This document shows, piece by piece, positions 15,417-22,865 of a stretch of DNA of 64,000 bases (position 1 is the first letter of the stretch; every line of letters begins with the position of its first letter). Position numbers and translations under genes: made by a program. The notes below the pieces were generated by a model, which saw nothing but the letters and a program-made list of their open reading frames with translations, was not told the origin of the DNA and ran no database searches. Source of the stretch: Thermoplasmata archaeon (GTDB taxonomy: Archaea; Thermoplasmatota; Thermoplasmata; Lutacidiplasmatales; UBA184); NCBI GenBank assembly GCA_027314915.1, contig DAHUZZ010000002.1, forward strand, positions 1 through 64,000, in the 5' to 3' direction.

Positions 15417-15769
15417 CCCTCCCCCGTCAGTCCCAGGAACCGGTCGCAGTCGGAGAGAAGGTCGACGAGGTCCTCGAGCGTCCCGTTCCGCGCGTGGGGA
15501 AGGAGCTCTTCCTCCTCGAGCCCCCGGAACCGGGCGCAGGTGCCGCAGTTCACGAGCTCGACCGACGCGGGCAACCCCGCGATCCGGTGCAGGACGCTCT
15601 CCTCCGGCGCGGAGAGCAGGGCGCGGCTCGAGCAGTAGACCCCGTCCGCGAGCAGGAACATCGTCACGGAGTGGCCCTGCCGTGCGGCCGCCGCCGCCAG
15701 GTCCACCGCAGTCTCGACGATCCGGTGCTGGACCGGCGAGGCGAAGAGGAGCATCCCGAGGCGACCCAT
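15413..15769 (-). CDS. DsrE/TusD-like sulfur carrier protein
   Basis: A 118-residue DsrE-superfamily protein: strand GRLGMLLFASPVQHRIVET, then SVTMFLLADGVYCSS, and a Cys pair C75/C78 in VNCGTCARFRG, where DsrE and TusD carry the persulfide Cys. C46 is also present. The ATG at 15769 overlaps the upstream stop (ATGA). It is the first of three consecutive genes resembling DsrE, DsrF and DsrH, all overlapping or nearly so. Such a hexameric carrier would connect TusA to the sHdr complex. A DsrEFH-like set together with sHdr rather than DsrAB is notable. Confidence 0.8.
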   Translation of the reverse strand: MGRLGMLLFASPVQHRIVETAVDLAAAAARQGHSVTMFLLADGVYCSSRALLSAPEESVLHRIAGLPASVELVNCGTCARFRGLEEEELLPHARNGTLEDLVDLLSDCDRFLGLTGEG

Positions 15770-16011
15770 CAGCGCTCCGGGGCCGCCCCTTCGAGGCGCC
15801 AGCCGGCCCGGGTGCAGACGTAGATGCGGCCGTCGATCTCGACCCGGCCGCCCAGGTCGACCGAGCTGTCGTAGAAGAGCCGGTTCAGGACCGCGACGTG
15901 GGAGGGGTCCTCCGGCCCGGCGCCCGACTCCGCCCGTTCCGCTTCGAAGGGGTCGCCGACCGCCCGGAGGATCCGGACCCTCGAGGGGCGCGGAGCGTCG
16001 CCCGCGCTCAC
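15769..16011 (-). CDS. Small unknown protein between the Mrp-like and DsrE-like genes
   Basis: An 80-residue protein of no recognised family. The ordered part is VAVLNRLFYDSSVDLGGRVEIDGRIYVCTRAGWRLEGA, which looks like a small beta-rich domain with one Cys; the first about 30 residues are polar. It overlaps the Mrp-like stop by 4 nt and shares the ATGA junction with the DsrE-like gene, so it belongs to the operon. It may be a small adaptor for the neighbouring ATPase or sulfur carriers; the sequence itself does not say. Confidence 0.65.
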   Translation of the reverse strand: MSAGDAPRPSRVRILRAVGDPFEAERAESGAGPEDPSHVAVLNRLFYDSSVDLGGRVEIDGRIYVCTRAGWRLEGAAPER

Positions 16012-16931
16012 CGGGACCGGTCCGTGCCCGCCGCGGGGCCGTCGGTACGGTCGGCGGGCATTCCGCGGGCGCGCCGGAGCCGGTCGAGCAGGAGCCGCAC
16101 CCGGCTCGCGAGCAGCGCCGTCTCCGGGGTGTGCAGCTCCTCGATCCGCCCGGCGTCGGCCAGCGCCGGCAGGCCCGGGAACACGGGCAGGCTCCCGAGG
16201 TACGGGATTCCCATCCGGGTCGCGAACTCCGGGCCGCGCGACGGGCCGAACAGCTCGATGCGCTCCCCGTGCGGGCAGGTGAGGTAGGCCATGTTCTCGA
16301 TGAGCCCGAGGATCGGCGCGTCAAACGTCTTCGCCATCGTCGCCGTCTTGGCCACGACCTCGGCCGAGAGCTCCGTCGGGGCGGTCACGACCACGACCCC
16401 ATCGGGGTCCAGCGACTGGAAGACGGTCATCGGCGCATCGCTCGTCCCCGGCGGGAGGTCGACCACGAGGTAGTCGAGCTCGGGCCAGTCGGTGTCCTTG
16501 AACAGCCCGCGGATGGCGCTGTTGATCATCGGGCCCCTCCAGATGAGCGGGATCTGGGTCGCCGCCGTGACCGAGGCCATCGACATCACCGCGATCCCTC
16601 CGGCGGTGCGCAACGGCTGGATGCGGGCGCCGTCCGGCGTCAGACGGGGGACCTCGTGGAATCCGAAGACGCGGGCCATCGAAGGTCCGGTGATGTCGGC
16701 GTCGAGGATACCGACGCGCGCGCCGTCCCGGTGGAGCTCGTTCGCGAGGAGCGCGGAGACGAAGGTCTTGCCGACCCCGCCCTTGCCCGAGAGCACGGCG
16801 AGCACCGCCCGGATCCGGGTACGGTCGAGCCGGCCGATGGGGCTCTCGGCGTCGCTCGGACGGATCGCGCCCGGACGGCCGCCCGCCATCGGGAGCGCCA
16901 CGGGGCCCGCGGATCCGGAGGGGGACCCCAT
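16008..16931 (-). CDS. Mrp/ApbC/NBP35-type P-loop ATPase, Fe-S cluster carrier-like
   Basis: A 307-residue ParA/MinD-superfamily ATPase of the Mrp branch. It has the deviant Walker A SGKGGVGKT near residue 48, LDADITGPSMARVFGF, WRGPMINSAIRGL, and Walker B YLVVDLPPGTSD. Mrp proteins carry [4Fe-4S] clusters on a CxxC near the C-terminus; here the site reads ENMAYLTCPHGE, so the second Cys is missing. Cluster transfer or a related maturation role for the Fe-S-rich sHdr and Apr enzymes is plausible. The ATG at 16931 has a possible ribosome-binding site (GGGGAGGT) on a leader of about 35 nt, with TATA-like CCGTATAATT at 17000-16991. Confidence 0.87.
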   Translation of the reverse strand: MGSPSGSAGPVALPMAGGRPGAIRPSDAESPIGRLDRTRIRAVLAVLSGKGGVGKTFVSALLANELHRDGARVGILDADITGPSMARVFGFHEVPRLTPDGARIQPLRTAGGIAVMSMASVTAATQIPLIWRGPMINSAIRGLFKDTDWPELDYLVVDLPPGTSDAPMTVFQSLDPDGVVVVTAPTELSAEVVAKTATMAKTFDAPILGLIENMAYLTCPHGERIELFGPSRGPEFATRMGIPYLGSLPVFPGLPALADAGRIEELHTPETALLASRVRLLLDRLRRARGMPADRTDGPAAGTDRSR

Positions 16932-16990
16932 CGTCGGTGCAACCTCCCCGGCTACGTAACTCCTCGCCGGACCACGGGCCGAACTAGAGC

Positions 16991-17010
16991 AATTATACGG
17001 GAGGCGTATT
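16991..17010. promoter_or_regulatory. Divergent promoter region between the Mrp-like operon and the DUF1059-fixX genes
   Basis: Reading minus, CCGTATAATT (17000-16991) could serve the Mrp-like gene, with initiation near 16966. Reading plus, GCGTATTG (17004-17011) could serve the DUF1059 gene at 17043. These are the most A/T-rich bases of the 111-bp gap. No operator-like inverted repeat of the GGACAAT type is seen here. Confidence 0.45.
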
Positions 17011-17042
17011 GCCGGGCCGTCGACCCAGGGGGACGACGCGGT

Positions 17043-17231
17043 ATGGACGAGAGGGCTCGGGTGCGATTCGAGTGCCGTTCGCTGGGGAATGCGTGCGAGT
17101 GGGCGCTCGCGGCCCGCACGACCGAGGACGTCCTCGAGCGGGTCCGGGACCATATGCGGTGCGCCCACGCTCAGCCCGAGCTCCCCGCGGACCTCGCCCG
17201 CCAGGTCCGGGCGTCCGTTCGGTCCGGCTGA
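17043..17231 (+). CDS. DUF1059 small protein
   Basis: A 62-residue protein with the DUF1059 pattern: an N-terminal FECRSLGNACEWALAARTTEDVLERVRDHMRCAH, where a Cys, a helix with EDVLERVRDH and a Cys-Ala-His element recur in the family. DUF1059 proteins are small, predicted metal- or redox-associated proteins of unknown function, common in archaea and actinobacteria. It starts the plus-strand run that includes fixX and aprBA, 17 nt before fixX. The three Cys (C10, C18, C46) and His residues could bind a metal, but that is inference. Confidence 0.75.
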   Translation: MDERARVRFECRSLGNACEWALAARTTEDVLERVRDHMRCAHAQPELPADLARQVRASVRSG

Positions 17232-17248
17232 CCGCCGCGAGGTCGGGG

Positions 17249-17542
17249 ATGGTCGGGCGCCTCTCCATCGCGGATGCGCTCGGGGCCGATGCCTTCGACA
17301 CCGACTCGATCGCGCACCTTGCGCTCTCGGACCCCCAGCTCTGCGTCACCTGCGCCCGCCGGCCGTGCATCCAGGTCTGCCCGGCCGAGGTCTACCACTG
17401 GGAGGAGGGGCGTCTGCGGATCAGCTACGAGAACTGCCTCGAGACCGGGGCGTGCCGGATCGCCTGCCACGTGCTCGGGAACCGGGCCCTCGTGTGGAAC
17501 TATCCGGCCACCGGCCATGGCGTGCAATACCGCTACGGCTGA
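17249..17542 (+). CDS. fixX: FixX-like ferredoxin, partner of an ETF-quinone oxidoreductase
   Basis: A 97-residue ferredoxin with the FixX layout: LCVTCARRPCIQVCPAEVY (C32, C35, C40, C44), then WEEGRLRISYENCLETGACRIAC (C63, C69, C73). The phrase 'YENCLExGxCRIxC' is characteristic of FixX and of the ferredoxin domain of ETF-QO. FixX docks to FixC, and together they accept electrons from EtfAB. Here fixX lies upstream of aprBA while etfBA and fixC lie downstream, so the fix genes bracket APS reductase. The first cluster motif has a four-residue gap (C-x2-C-x4-C-x3-CP), slightly longer than usual. Confidence 0.88.
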   Translation: MVGRLSIADALGADAFDTDSIAHLALSDPQLCVTCARRPCIQVCPAEVYHWEEGRLRISYENCLETGACRIACHVLGNRALVWNYPATGHGVQYRYG

Positions 17543-17578
17543 GCGGTCCGGAGCTCCGACCGGCCCCGGCCCAAAGAA

Positions 17579-17596
17579 TTTGGACAATTGTCGAAA
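17579..17596. promoter_or_regulatory. Inverted repeat TTTGGACAATTGTCGAAA, candidate operator before aprBA
   Basis: A near-perfect 18-bp palindrome (one mismatched pair) in the 147-bp gap between fixX and aprB. It has the same TTGGACAATTGTC core as the element before shdrC1. A/T-rich GGCTTTT (17598-17604) directly follows and might be the TATA box, giving a leader of about 60 nt before aprB. This is the best-conserved copy of the proposed motif. Confidence 0.6.
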
Positions 17597-17689
17597 GGCT
17601 TTTCCTGAGCCACCCCTACCCGCGTCCGTGCATCCCCGTGGCACGGCCACCGGCCCGCGCGGCGGGGGGCCCCGGCGGTAGGAGAACGG

Positions 17690-18136
17690 ATGCCGACCTT
17701 TGTGCGGACGGACAAGTGCAAGGGCTGCATGGAATGCGTTCGGATCTGTCCGAGCGACATCATGCACATCGACCCCGAGCAGGGGCGCGCCTACAACATC
17801 GAACCGGCCATGTGCTGGGAGTGCTTCGCCTGCGTGAAGGCCTGCCCCGAGGCGGCGATCGAGGTCCGCGGCTACGCGGACTTCGCCCCGCTCGGCCACT
17901 CCGTCCAGCCGACGCGGACCCCCGACAAGATCGAGTGGAAGATCCGCATGCGGAACGGGGACCAAAAGGAGTTCACCTTCCCGATCCGCACGACCCCGTG
18001 GGGCTCGATCCGGGCGCCCCAGGAAGGGGCGTCCCCGAGCGCGGAGGCCCGGTCCGGCGAGCTGCTCTCGTTCGAACCGGACTACCTGGCGGTCGAAGCG
18101 TTGCCGACCCTCCCCCGGAGACCCACCACGGCGTAG
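17690..18136 (+). CDS. aprB: Adenylylsulfate (APS) reductase beta subunit
   Basis: A 148-residue AprB. Two [4Fe-4S] motifs are present: C10-x2-C13-x2-C16-x3-C20-P and C42-x2-C45-x2-C48-x3-C52-P (MCWECFACVKACP). The stretches AYNIEP, EVRGYADFAPLG and FPIRTTPWGSI are hallmarks of AprB, including the beta-sheet and tail that wrap AprA. In characterised AprB the first motif has an insertion (C-x2-C-x7/8-C); here it is a plain ferredoxin spacing. The protein relays electrons between the FAD of AprA and an external carrier. It begins 147 nt after fixX and 16 nt before aprA. Confidence 0.93.
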   Translation: MPTFVRTDKCKGCMECVRICPSDIMHIDPEQGRAYNIEPAMCWECFACVKACPEAAIEVRGYADFAPLGHSVQPTRTPDKIEWKIRMRNGDQKEFTFPIRTTPWGSIRAPQEGASPSAEARSGELLSFEPDYLAVEALPTLPRRPTTA

Positions 18137-18152
18137 GAGGGAGGAGGGGCCC

Positions 18153-19994
18153 GTGAGCGAACCCGGAGCGGAACCCGTCACGCACGAGGTCGACTGCGAC
18201 CTCCTGATCATCGGCGGCGGCTTCGCCGGCTGCGGCGCCGCCTTCGAGGCCCGGTACTGGGGGCGCGACCTCAAGGTCGTGGTCGCCGAGAAGGCGGCGA
18301 TCGAGCGGAGCGGCGCCGTCGCGCAGGGGCTGAGCGCGATCAACTGCTACATGGGGATGCGCTGGAACGAGAACCAGCCCGAGGACTTCGTCCGGTACGT
18401 CCGCAACGACCTCATGGGACTCTCCCGCGAGGACCTCGTCTACGACATCGCGCGCCACGTCGACTCCACGGTGCACCTGTTCGAGGAGTGGGGTCTTCCG
18501 ATCTTCACCGACCCCCAGACCGGCCGGTACGTCCGCGAGGGCCGCTGGCAGATCATGATCCACGGCGAGTCGTACAAGCCGATCATCGCCGAGGCGACCC
18601 GGAAGTCGGTGGACGAGGTCCACGAGCGGATCATGGTCACGCACCTGCTCCCGGCCGCCGACGACCCCCACCGGGTCGCCGGCGCCGTCGGGTTCAGCGT
18701 CCGGGACGGCTCCTTCTACGTCTTCCGGGCCAAGGCGGTCATCGTGGCGGCGTCCGGCGCCTCCCACATCTACCGGCCGCGCTCGGCGGGCGAGGGCGCC
18801 GGAAGGACGTGGTACCCGCCCTGGGCGAGCGGCTCGGCCTACGCGCTGCTCATCCAGATGGGGGCCGAGATGACCCAGATGGAGAACCGGCTCGTCGTCA
18901 CGCGCTTCAAGGACGGCTACGGTCCCGTCGGGGCGTGGTTCCTCCTCCTCAAGGCGATCGCGACGAACGCCGCCGGCGAGAGCTACGAGACCTCTCGGCT
19001 CCCCGAGCTGCGGGAGCGCGTCGGCGCCTACGCCGACGCGAAGCCGATGCCGACCTGCCTGCGGAACCACCTCATGCTGCAGGAGATCCTCGCCGGTCGG
19101 GGACCCATCCTCCTGCACACCGAGCGGGTGCTGGACACGCCCGAGAAGGAGTCCATCGGCTGGGAGGACTTCCTGAACATGACCATCGGGCAGGCGGTGA
19201 CTTGGGCCTCCCAGGGCATCGAGCCGAAGAGCGTGCCCTCCGAGCTCATCCTCTCCGAGCCCTACGTGATGGGTTCCCATGCGGTCTGCGCGGGCGCGTG
19301 GACGAGCGGACCCGGCGACCTTTCCGAAGCGGAGTACCGGTGGGGGTACAACCGCATGACCACGGTGGCGGGCCTCTTCGGTGCGGGCGACACCGTCGGG
19401 GGTTCGGCGCACAAGTTCTCGAGCGGATCGTACACCGAGGGGCGGCTCGCCGCGAAGGCGGCGGTCGCGTTCCTCCGGGACCATCCGGATCCGGTCCCCG
19501 TCCGGGCGGCCGACGTGGAGGGGTTCCGGCGGAAGATCTTCGCCCCGCGGGAACACTGGGAGGTGGAGGGCCCCCAGGTCACCGCGGGCACGGTCCATCC
19601 GGAGGTGCTCTTCCCCGACCAGGGATTGACCCGTCTCGAGAAGATCATGGACGAGTACGGCGGGGGGGTCAGCGCGAACTACTCGACCAGCCGCAACCTC
19701 CTCGAGCGCGGGCTCGGCCACCTGGCGGCGCTGCGCCACGACATGTCCCGGCTCGGCGCGCGCGACCTGCACCAGCTCCAGCGGGGCTGGGAGCTCGACC
19801 ACCGGCTCTGGACCGCGGAGGCCGTCCTGCGCCATACGCTCTTCCGGGAGGAGACCCGCTGGCCCGGCTACTACTACCGGGCCGACTTCCCGCACGTGGA
19901 CGATGCGCGCTGGAAGTGCTTCGTGAACTCGACCTACGCTCCCGCCACGGGAGAGTGGCAGGTGTTCACCCGGCCCTACCGCGCGCTCTTCTAG
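18153..19994 (+). CDS. aprA: Adenylylsulfate (APS) reductase alpha subunit
   Basis: A 613-residue flavoprotein of the fumarate reductase/succinate dehydrogenase superfamily. The FAD loop is IIGGGFAGCGAAFEA, with GAVAQGLSAINCYMG around N64. The active-site contexts TWYPPWASGSAY (W220), TRFKDGYGPVGAWF (R251) and EPYVMGSHAVCAGAW (H376) match the substrate-binding Trp, Arg and His of AprA. It catalyses APS + 2e- to sulfite + AMP, reversibly. With sHdr and no dsrAB here, the sulfite-oxidising direction is likely. The GTG start has an upstream GGAGGGAGGAG ribosome-binding site. ATP sulfurylase and QmoABC/AprM genes are not in the window. Confidence 0.95.
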   Translation: MSEPGAEPVTHEVDCDLLIIGGGFAGCGAAFEARYWGRDLKVVVAEKAAIERSGAVAQGLSAINCYMGMRWNENQPEDFVRYVRNDLMGLSREDLVYDIARHVDSTVHLFEEWGLPIFTDPQTGRYVREGRWQIMIHGESYKPIIAEATRKSVDEVHERIMVTHLLPAADDPHRVAGAVGFSVRDGSFYVFRAKAVIVAASGASHIYRPRSAGEGAGRTWYPPWASGSAYALLIQMGAEMTQMENRLVVTRFKDGYGPVGAWFLLLKAIATNAAGESYETSRLPELRERVGAYADAKPMPTCLRNHLMLQEILAGRGPILLHTERVLDTPEKESIGWEDFLNMTIGQAVTWASQGIEPKSVPSELILSEPYVMGSHAVCAGAWTSGPGDLSEAEYRWGYNRMTTVAGLFGAGDTVGGSAHKFSSGSYTEGRLAAKAAVAFLRDHPDPVPVRAADVEGFRRKIFAPREHWEVEGPQVTAGTVHPEVLFPDQGLTRLEKIMDEYGGGVSANYSTSRNLLERGLGHLAALRHDMSRLGARDLHQLQRGWELDHRLWTAEAVLRHTLFREETRWPGYYYRADFPHVDDARWKCFVNSTYAPATGEWQVFTRPYRALF

Positions 19995-20031
19995 GGACGG
20001 CCCGAGGGCGGGGACGGGTCGAGGGGGAGGC

Positions 20032-21042
20032 GTGGTCGACTGGGGGGAGCGGCTCCGCGGCGACCCCACGGTGCTCGCCGGAGCGCCTTCCGGGGCGCTC
20101 CACGAGGTCCTGGACGAGGTGGCGGCGGCCTTCGACCGCAGACCCTGGCCGCCCCTCGTCGAGGTCGGCTCCGACCGGCCCATCCAGGTGATCGGCGACA
20201 GCCACGGGGACTATCCGGCGGTCCACGCCGCGCTCTCCTTCGCCCGCCGCGGCGACCCGCCCGACCGGTTCATCGGTCTCGGGGACTACGTCGACCGCGC
20301 GACCCGGAGCCAGCCGGACCCGAAGGCGCTCCCGAGCGGTTCGGTGTGGAACGCGGCCTACCTGTTGTCCTGGACCGCCCACGCCCCGGACGAGGTGATC
20401 CTGCTCCGGGGGAATCACGAGGCGACGCGCCAACTCCCGGTCCCCGGGCCGACGCTCCTGCGGGAGCTCCGCCGGGCCTACCCCGCGGAAGAGGCGCTCG
20501 GCCTGTGGGAGCGGCTCGTCGGCCTCCTCGAACGGCTGCCCCTCGCCGCGCGGACCGAGCACGGCGTCTTCCTCGCCCACGGGGGGATCCCCCCGGCGGG
20601 CCGGCTCGACCCGGCGGGCTGGAACTCCGGGGACCTCGAGCTCCTCGAGGGGCTCCTCTGGGGCGACCCCGACCTCGACTACGAGGACCGGTCCGTGGGA
20701 CATCCCTACACCGTGGAGGAGTTCGCCGCGTTCCTCCGCGCGATCGGTTGCCGCGCGATGATCAAGGGCCACGCGCCCGGCCACTCGGGCCGGGCCATCT
20801 ACGGCGGCACCCTGCTCACGGTGCACACGAGCGACCTGTTCGCGACCCACGGCGAGGGGGGCGTCCTCCTCGCGGAGATCCCTCCCCTGGGCCGGTTCCG
20901 GGAGCTCGACGACGTCGTCCTCCGCGCCTGGGGCGGGACGACGTGGACGCGCCGACCGATCCGCGGCCTCGTCCGGGGGGCCGCGGCGACCGAGCCGGGA
21001 TCGTCACGGGCCGAGCGGGTGCTCTCCGGGAGCGGGGCCTGA
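20032..21042 (+). CDS. PPP-family metallophosphatase (Ser/Thr protein phosphatase-like)
   Basis: A 336-residue protein with the four PPP metal-site motifs: GDSHGD (residues 55-60, for GDxHG), GDYVDRA (84-90, for GDxVDR), RGNHE (near 125) and a HGG motif (AHGGIPP). A later GHAPGHSGR supplies the final His. PPP enzymes use two metals to hydrolyse phosphoserine/threonine, and related members act on small phosphates. The GTG start is preceded by GGGGGAGG. It lies 37 nt after aprA and 60 nt before etfB, same strand. A regulatory phosphatase or one acting on a nucleotide product such as AMP/APS are both possible; neither is shown. Confidence 0.88.
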   Translation: MVDWGERLRGDPTVLAGAPSGALHEVLDEVAAAFDRRPWPPLVEVGSDRPIQVIGDSHGDYPAVHAALSFARRGDPPDRFIGLGDYVDRATRSQPDPKALPSGSVWNAAYLLSWTAHAPDEVILLRGNHEATRQLPVPGPTLLRELRRAYPAEEALGLWERLVGLLERLPLAARTEHGVFLAHGGIPPAGRLDPAGWNSGDLELLEGLLWGDPDLDYEDRSVGHPYTVEEFAAFLRAIGCRAMIKGHAPGHSGRAIYGGTLLTVHTSDLFATHGEGGVLLAEIPPLGRFRELDDVVLRAWGGTTWTRRPIRGLVRGAAATEPGSSRAERVLSGSGA

Positions 21043-21102
21043 AGGGTTCGGGGGCGAGCGCGCTCGGGCGGACGCACGGAGATCCTCACAGATCACGAAA
21101 CC

Positions 21103-21894
21103 ATGGCCGAAACGTTGCGCATCGGGGTGGCGGTCAAGCACGGCGTCGATGTCACGCTCACCCGGGCCGATCGGGCCACCGGGCGGGTCGATCTTGCGGG
21201 GGCGCCCCGGAAGACGAGCGACTTCGACAAGAACGCGGTCGAGGAGGCGGTGCGCCTCCGGGAGAAGCACGGTGGGACCGTCACGGCGATCACCGTCGGC
21301 GGCCCGGCGGCGCGCGAGGCGCTGCGGGAGGCCCTGGCGATCGGAGCCGATGAGGCGGTGCTGGTCACCGCCGAGAGCTGGTCCACCTGGGACACCCGCG
21401 CCGTCGCCCGGCTCCTCGCCGGCGCCTACCGGACGCTGGGCGGGTTCGACCTCTTCCTCGTCGGCGAGGGGAGCACCGACCATTTCGGCGGGCTGGTCGG
21501 CCCGCGGATGGCCGGCGAGCTCGGCATCGCCGAGGTCGCGAGCGTCCGCAAGGTCACGATCGAGGGGCGGGCGGTGCTCGCCGAGAAGGACCTCGAAAAG
21601 GAGGTCGAGGTCGTGCGGGCGAAGTTCCCCGTCGTCCTGACCGTCGGCCAGGAGATCAACACCCCCCGGCTTCCCACCTTCATGGCGAACCTCAAGGCCT
21701 CGAAGAAGGAGGCGAAGGTGCTCGCCCCCCCGGACGTCGGGCTGGCGCCCGACTCCCTGGCACCGGTCGTCGTGGTCGAGAAGGTGGCGGTGCCCGAGAT
21801 CCCCCGGAAGCAGGTCGCCCTCGCCGGCGCCTCCGCCGAGGAGATCGCGAAAGGGCTCCGCGAGGCGCTGCGTGCGGAGGGGCTCGTGCCATGA
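21103..21894 (+). CDS. etfB: Electron transfer flavoprotein beta subunit
   Basis: A 263-residue EtfB/FixA. Typical features are the N-terminal strand GVAVKHGVDVTLT, SDFDKNAVEEAVRLREKHGGTVTAITVGG, ADEAVLVTAESW, and the EtfB signature VLTVGQEINTPRLPTFMANLKASKKE. It forms the heterodimer with EtfA and binds the second nucleotide or FAD. Whether it bifurcates electrons like FixAB or is a simple ETF is not settled by eye. Pairing with fixX and a FixC-like gene argues for the Fix group. Its TGA overlaps the EtfA start (ATGA). Confidence 0.92.
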   Translation: MAETLRIGVAVKHGVDVTLTRADRATGRVDLAGAPRKTSDFDKNAVEEAVRLREKHGGTVTAITVGGPAAREALREALAIGADEAVLVTAESWSTWDTRAVARLLAGAYRTLGGFDLFLVGEGSTDHFGGLVGPRMAGELGIAEVASVRKVTIEGRAVLAEKDLEKEVEVVRAKFPVVLTVGQEINTPRLPTFMANLKASKKEAKVLAPPDVGLAPDSLAPVVVVEKVAVPEIPRKQVALAGASAEEIAKGLREALRAEGLVP

Positions 21895-22841
21895 GCCCCG
21901 AGCGCATCGTCGCCGTCTCCGAGGAGCCCGCGCTCCTGCCCGACCTCGTCCGGGTGGGCCGCAGCGTGGGCGCGGATCCCTCCGACCGGGTCGTGGCCGT
22001 ACTCCTTCCGGGGGTGCCCGGCGACGCGGCGGACCGCGCCCGCGCGGCGGGCGCCCACGAGGTCCACCGGCTGGTCGCGCCCGCGAGCACCGACCCCCAC
22101 GTCCTCACGTCGGCCCTCGAGGAAGTGGTCCGCACGCTCGCCCCGACGCTCATCCTCGTCGGTTCGACCAAGCGGGGGCGGGAGCTCGCCGGCCGGCTCG
22201 CGGGACGACTCGACCTGCCCGCGGCGAGCGGCGTCACGGCGCTCCGGACCGAGGGCGGAGCGCTGCTCCTCGACCGCGAGGCGCTCAGCGGCAATGCGGT
22301 CGCGACCGAGCGGATCGAACGCCGGCCGGCCGTCCTCGCGCTGCTCCCCGGCACGACCGCCCCGTCCCCCTCCGTCGCCCCGCCCGGGCCGGCCGAGGAC
22401 CGGACCGTCGCTCCCGTCCCGCCGCTCACCGAGACCGTGGAGGTGCGCGCGAAAGCGGGCGGGCAGCTCGAGATCGAGAAGGCGGACCGGATCGTCACGA
22501 TCGGCCGCGGCCTCAGGAAGAAGGAGGACCTCCCCCTCATCGAAGCGCTCGCCCGGGCGCTCGGCGCCGAGGTCGGATGCACCCGGCCGCTCGCGGCCGA
22601 CGCCGGATGGCTCTCCGACGACCACTGGATCGGGCTCACGGGCCACCGGGTCCACCCGAAGCTCTACGTCGCGGTCGGGGTCTCGGGCGCGGTCCAGCAC
22701 CAGGTCGGGATGCGCTCCGCGCAGGTCGTGGTCGCGGTCAACAAGGACCCGAACGCCCCGATCTTCGCCCAGGCGGACTACCGGATCGTCGGCGACCTCT
22801 ACCAGATCGTCCCGGCGCTGACGAAGGTGTTCTCGACCTGA
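21891..22841 (+). CDS. etfA: Electron transfer flavoprotein alpha subunit
   Basis: A 316-residue EtfA/FixB. The C-terminal FAD domain is clear: GRGLRKKEDLPLIEALARAL, ADAGWLSDDHWIGLTGH, PKLYVAVGVSGAVQHQVG and AVNKDPNAPIFAQADY, followed by GDLYQIVPAL. The N-terminal domain is more diverged. EtfAB collects electrons from dehydrogenases and gives them to an ETF-quinone oxidoreductase. Here the probable acceptor is FixC (convergent, 24 bp away) with FixX. The neighbouring aprBA suggests APS reductase, or sHdr/LbpA, as the source; this is inference. Confidence 0.92.
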   Translation: MSPERIVAVSEEPALLPDLVRVGRSVGADPSDRVVAVLLPGVPGDAADRARAAGAHEVHRLVAPASTDPHVLTSALEEVVRTLAPTLILVGSTKRGRELAGRLAGRLDLPAASGVTALRTEGGALLLDREALSGNAVATERIERRPAVLALLPGTTAPSPSVAPPGPAEDRTVAPVPPLTETVEVRAKAGGQLEIEKADRIVTIGRGLRKKEDLPLIEALARALGAEVGCTRPLAADAGWLSDDHWIGLTGHRVHPKLYVAVGVSGAVQHQVGMRSAQVVVAVNKDPNAPIFAQADYRIVGDLYQIVPALTKVFST

Positions 22842-22865
22842 GCCGTCGGCGGGGCCGGGCGGCCC

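Noticed and set aside
17690-19994. AprBA as part of sulfate reduction
   Set aside because: No dsrAB, qmo or sat nearby and strong linkage to sulfur-oxidation genes; direction nevertheless not proven.
17973-20183. Minus-strand ORF of 736 codons over aprA
   Set aside because: Antisense shadow of a GC-rich conserved gene; low-complexity Arg/Gly/Pro composition.
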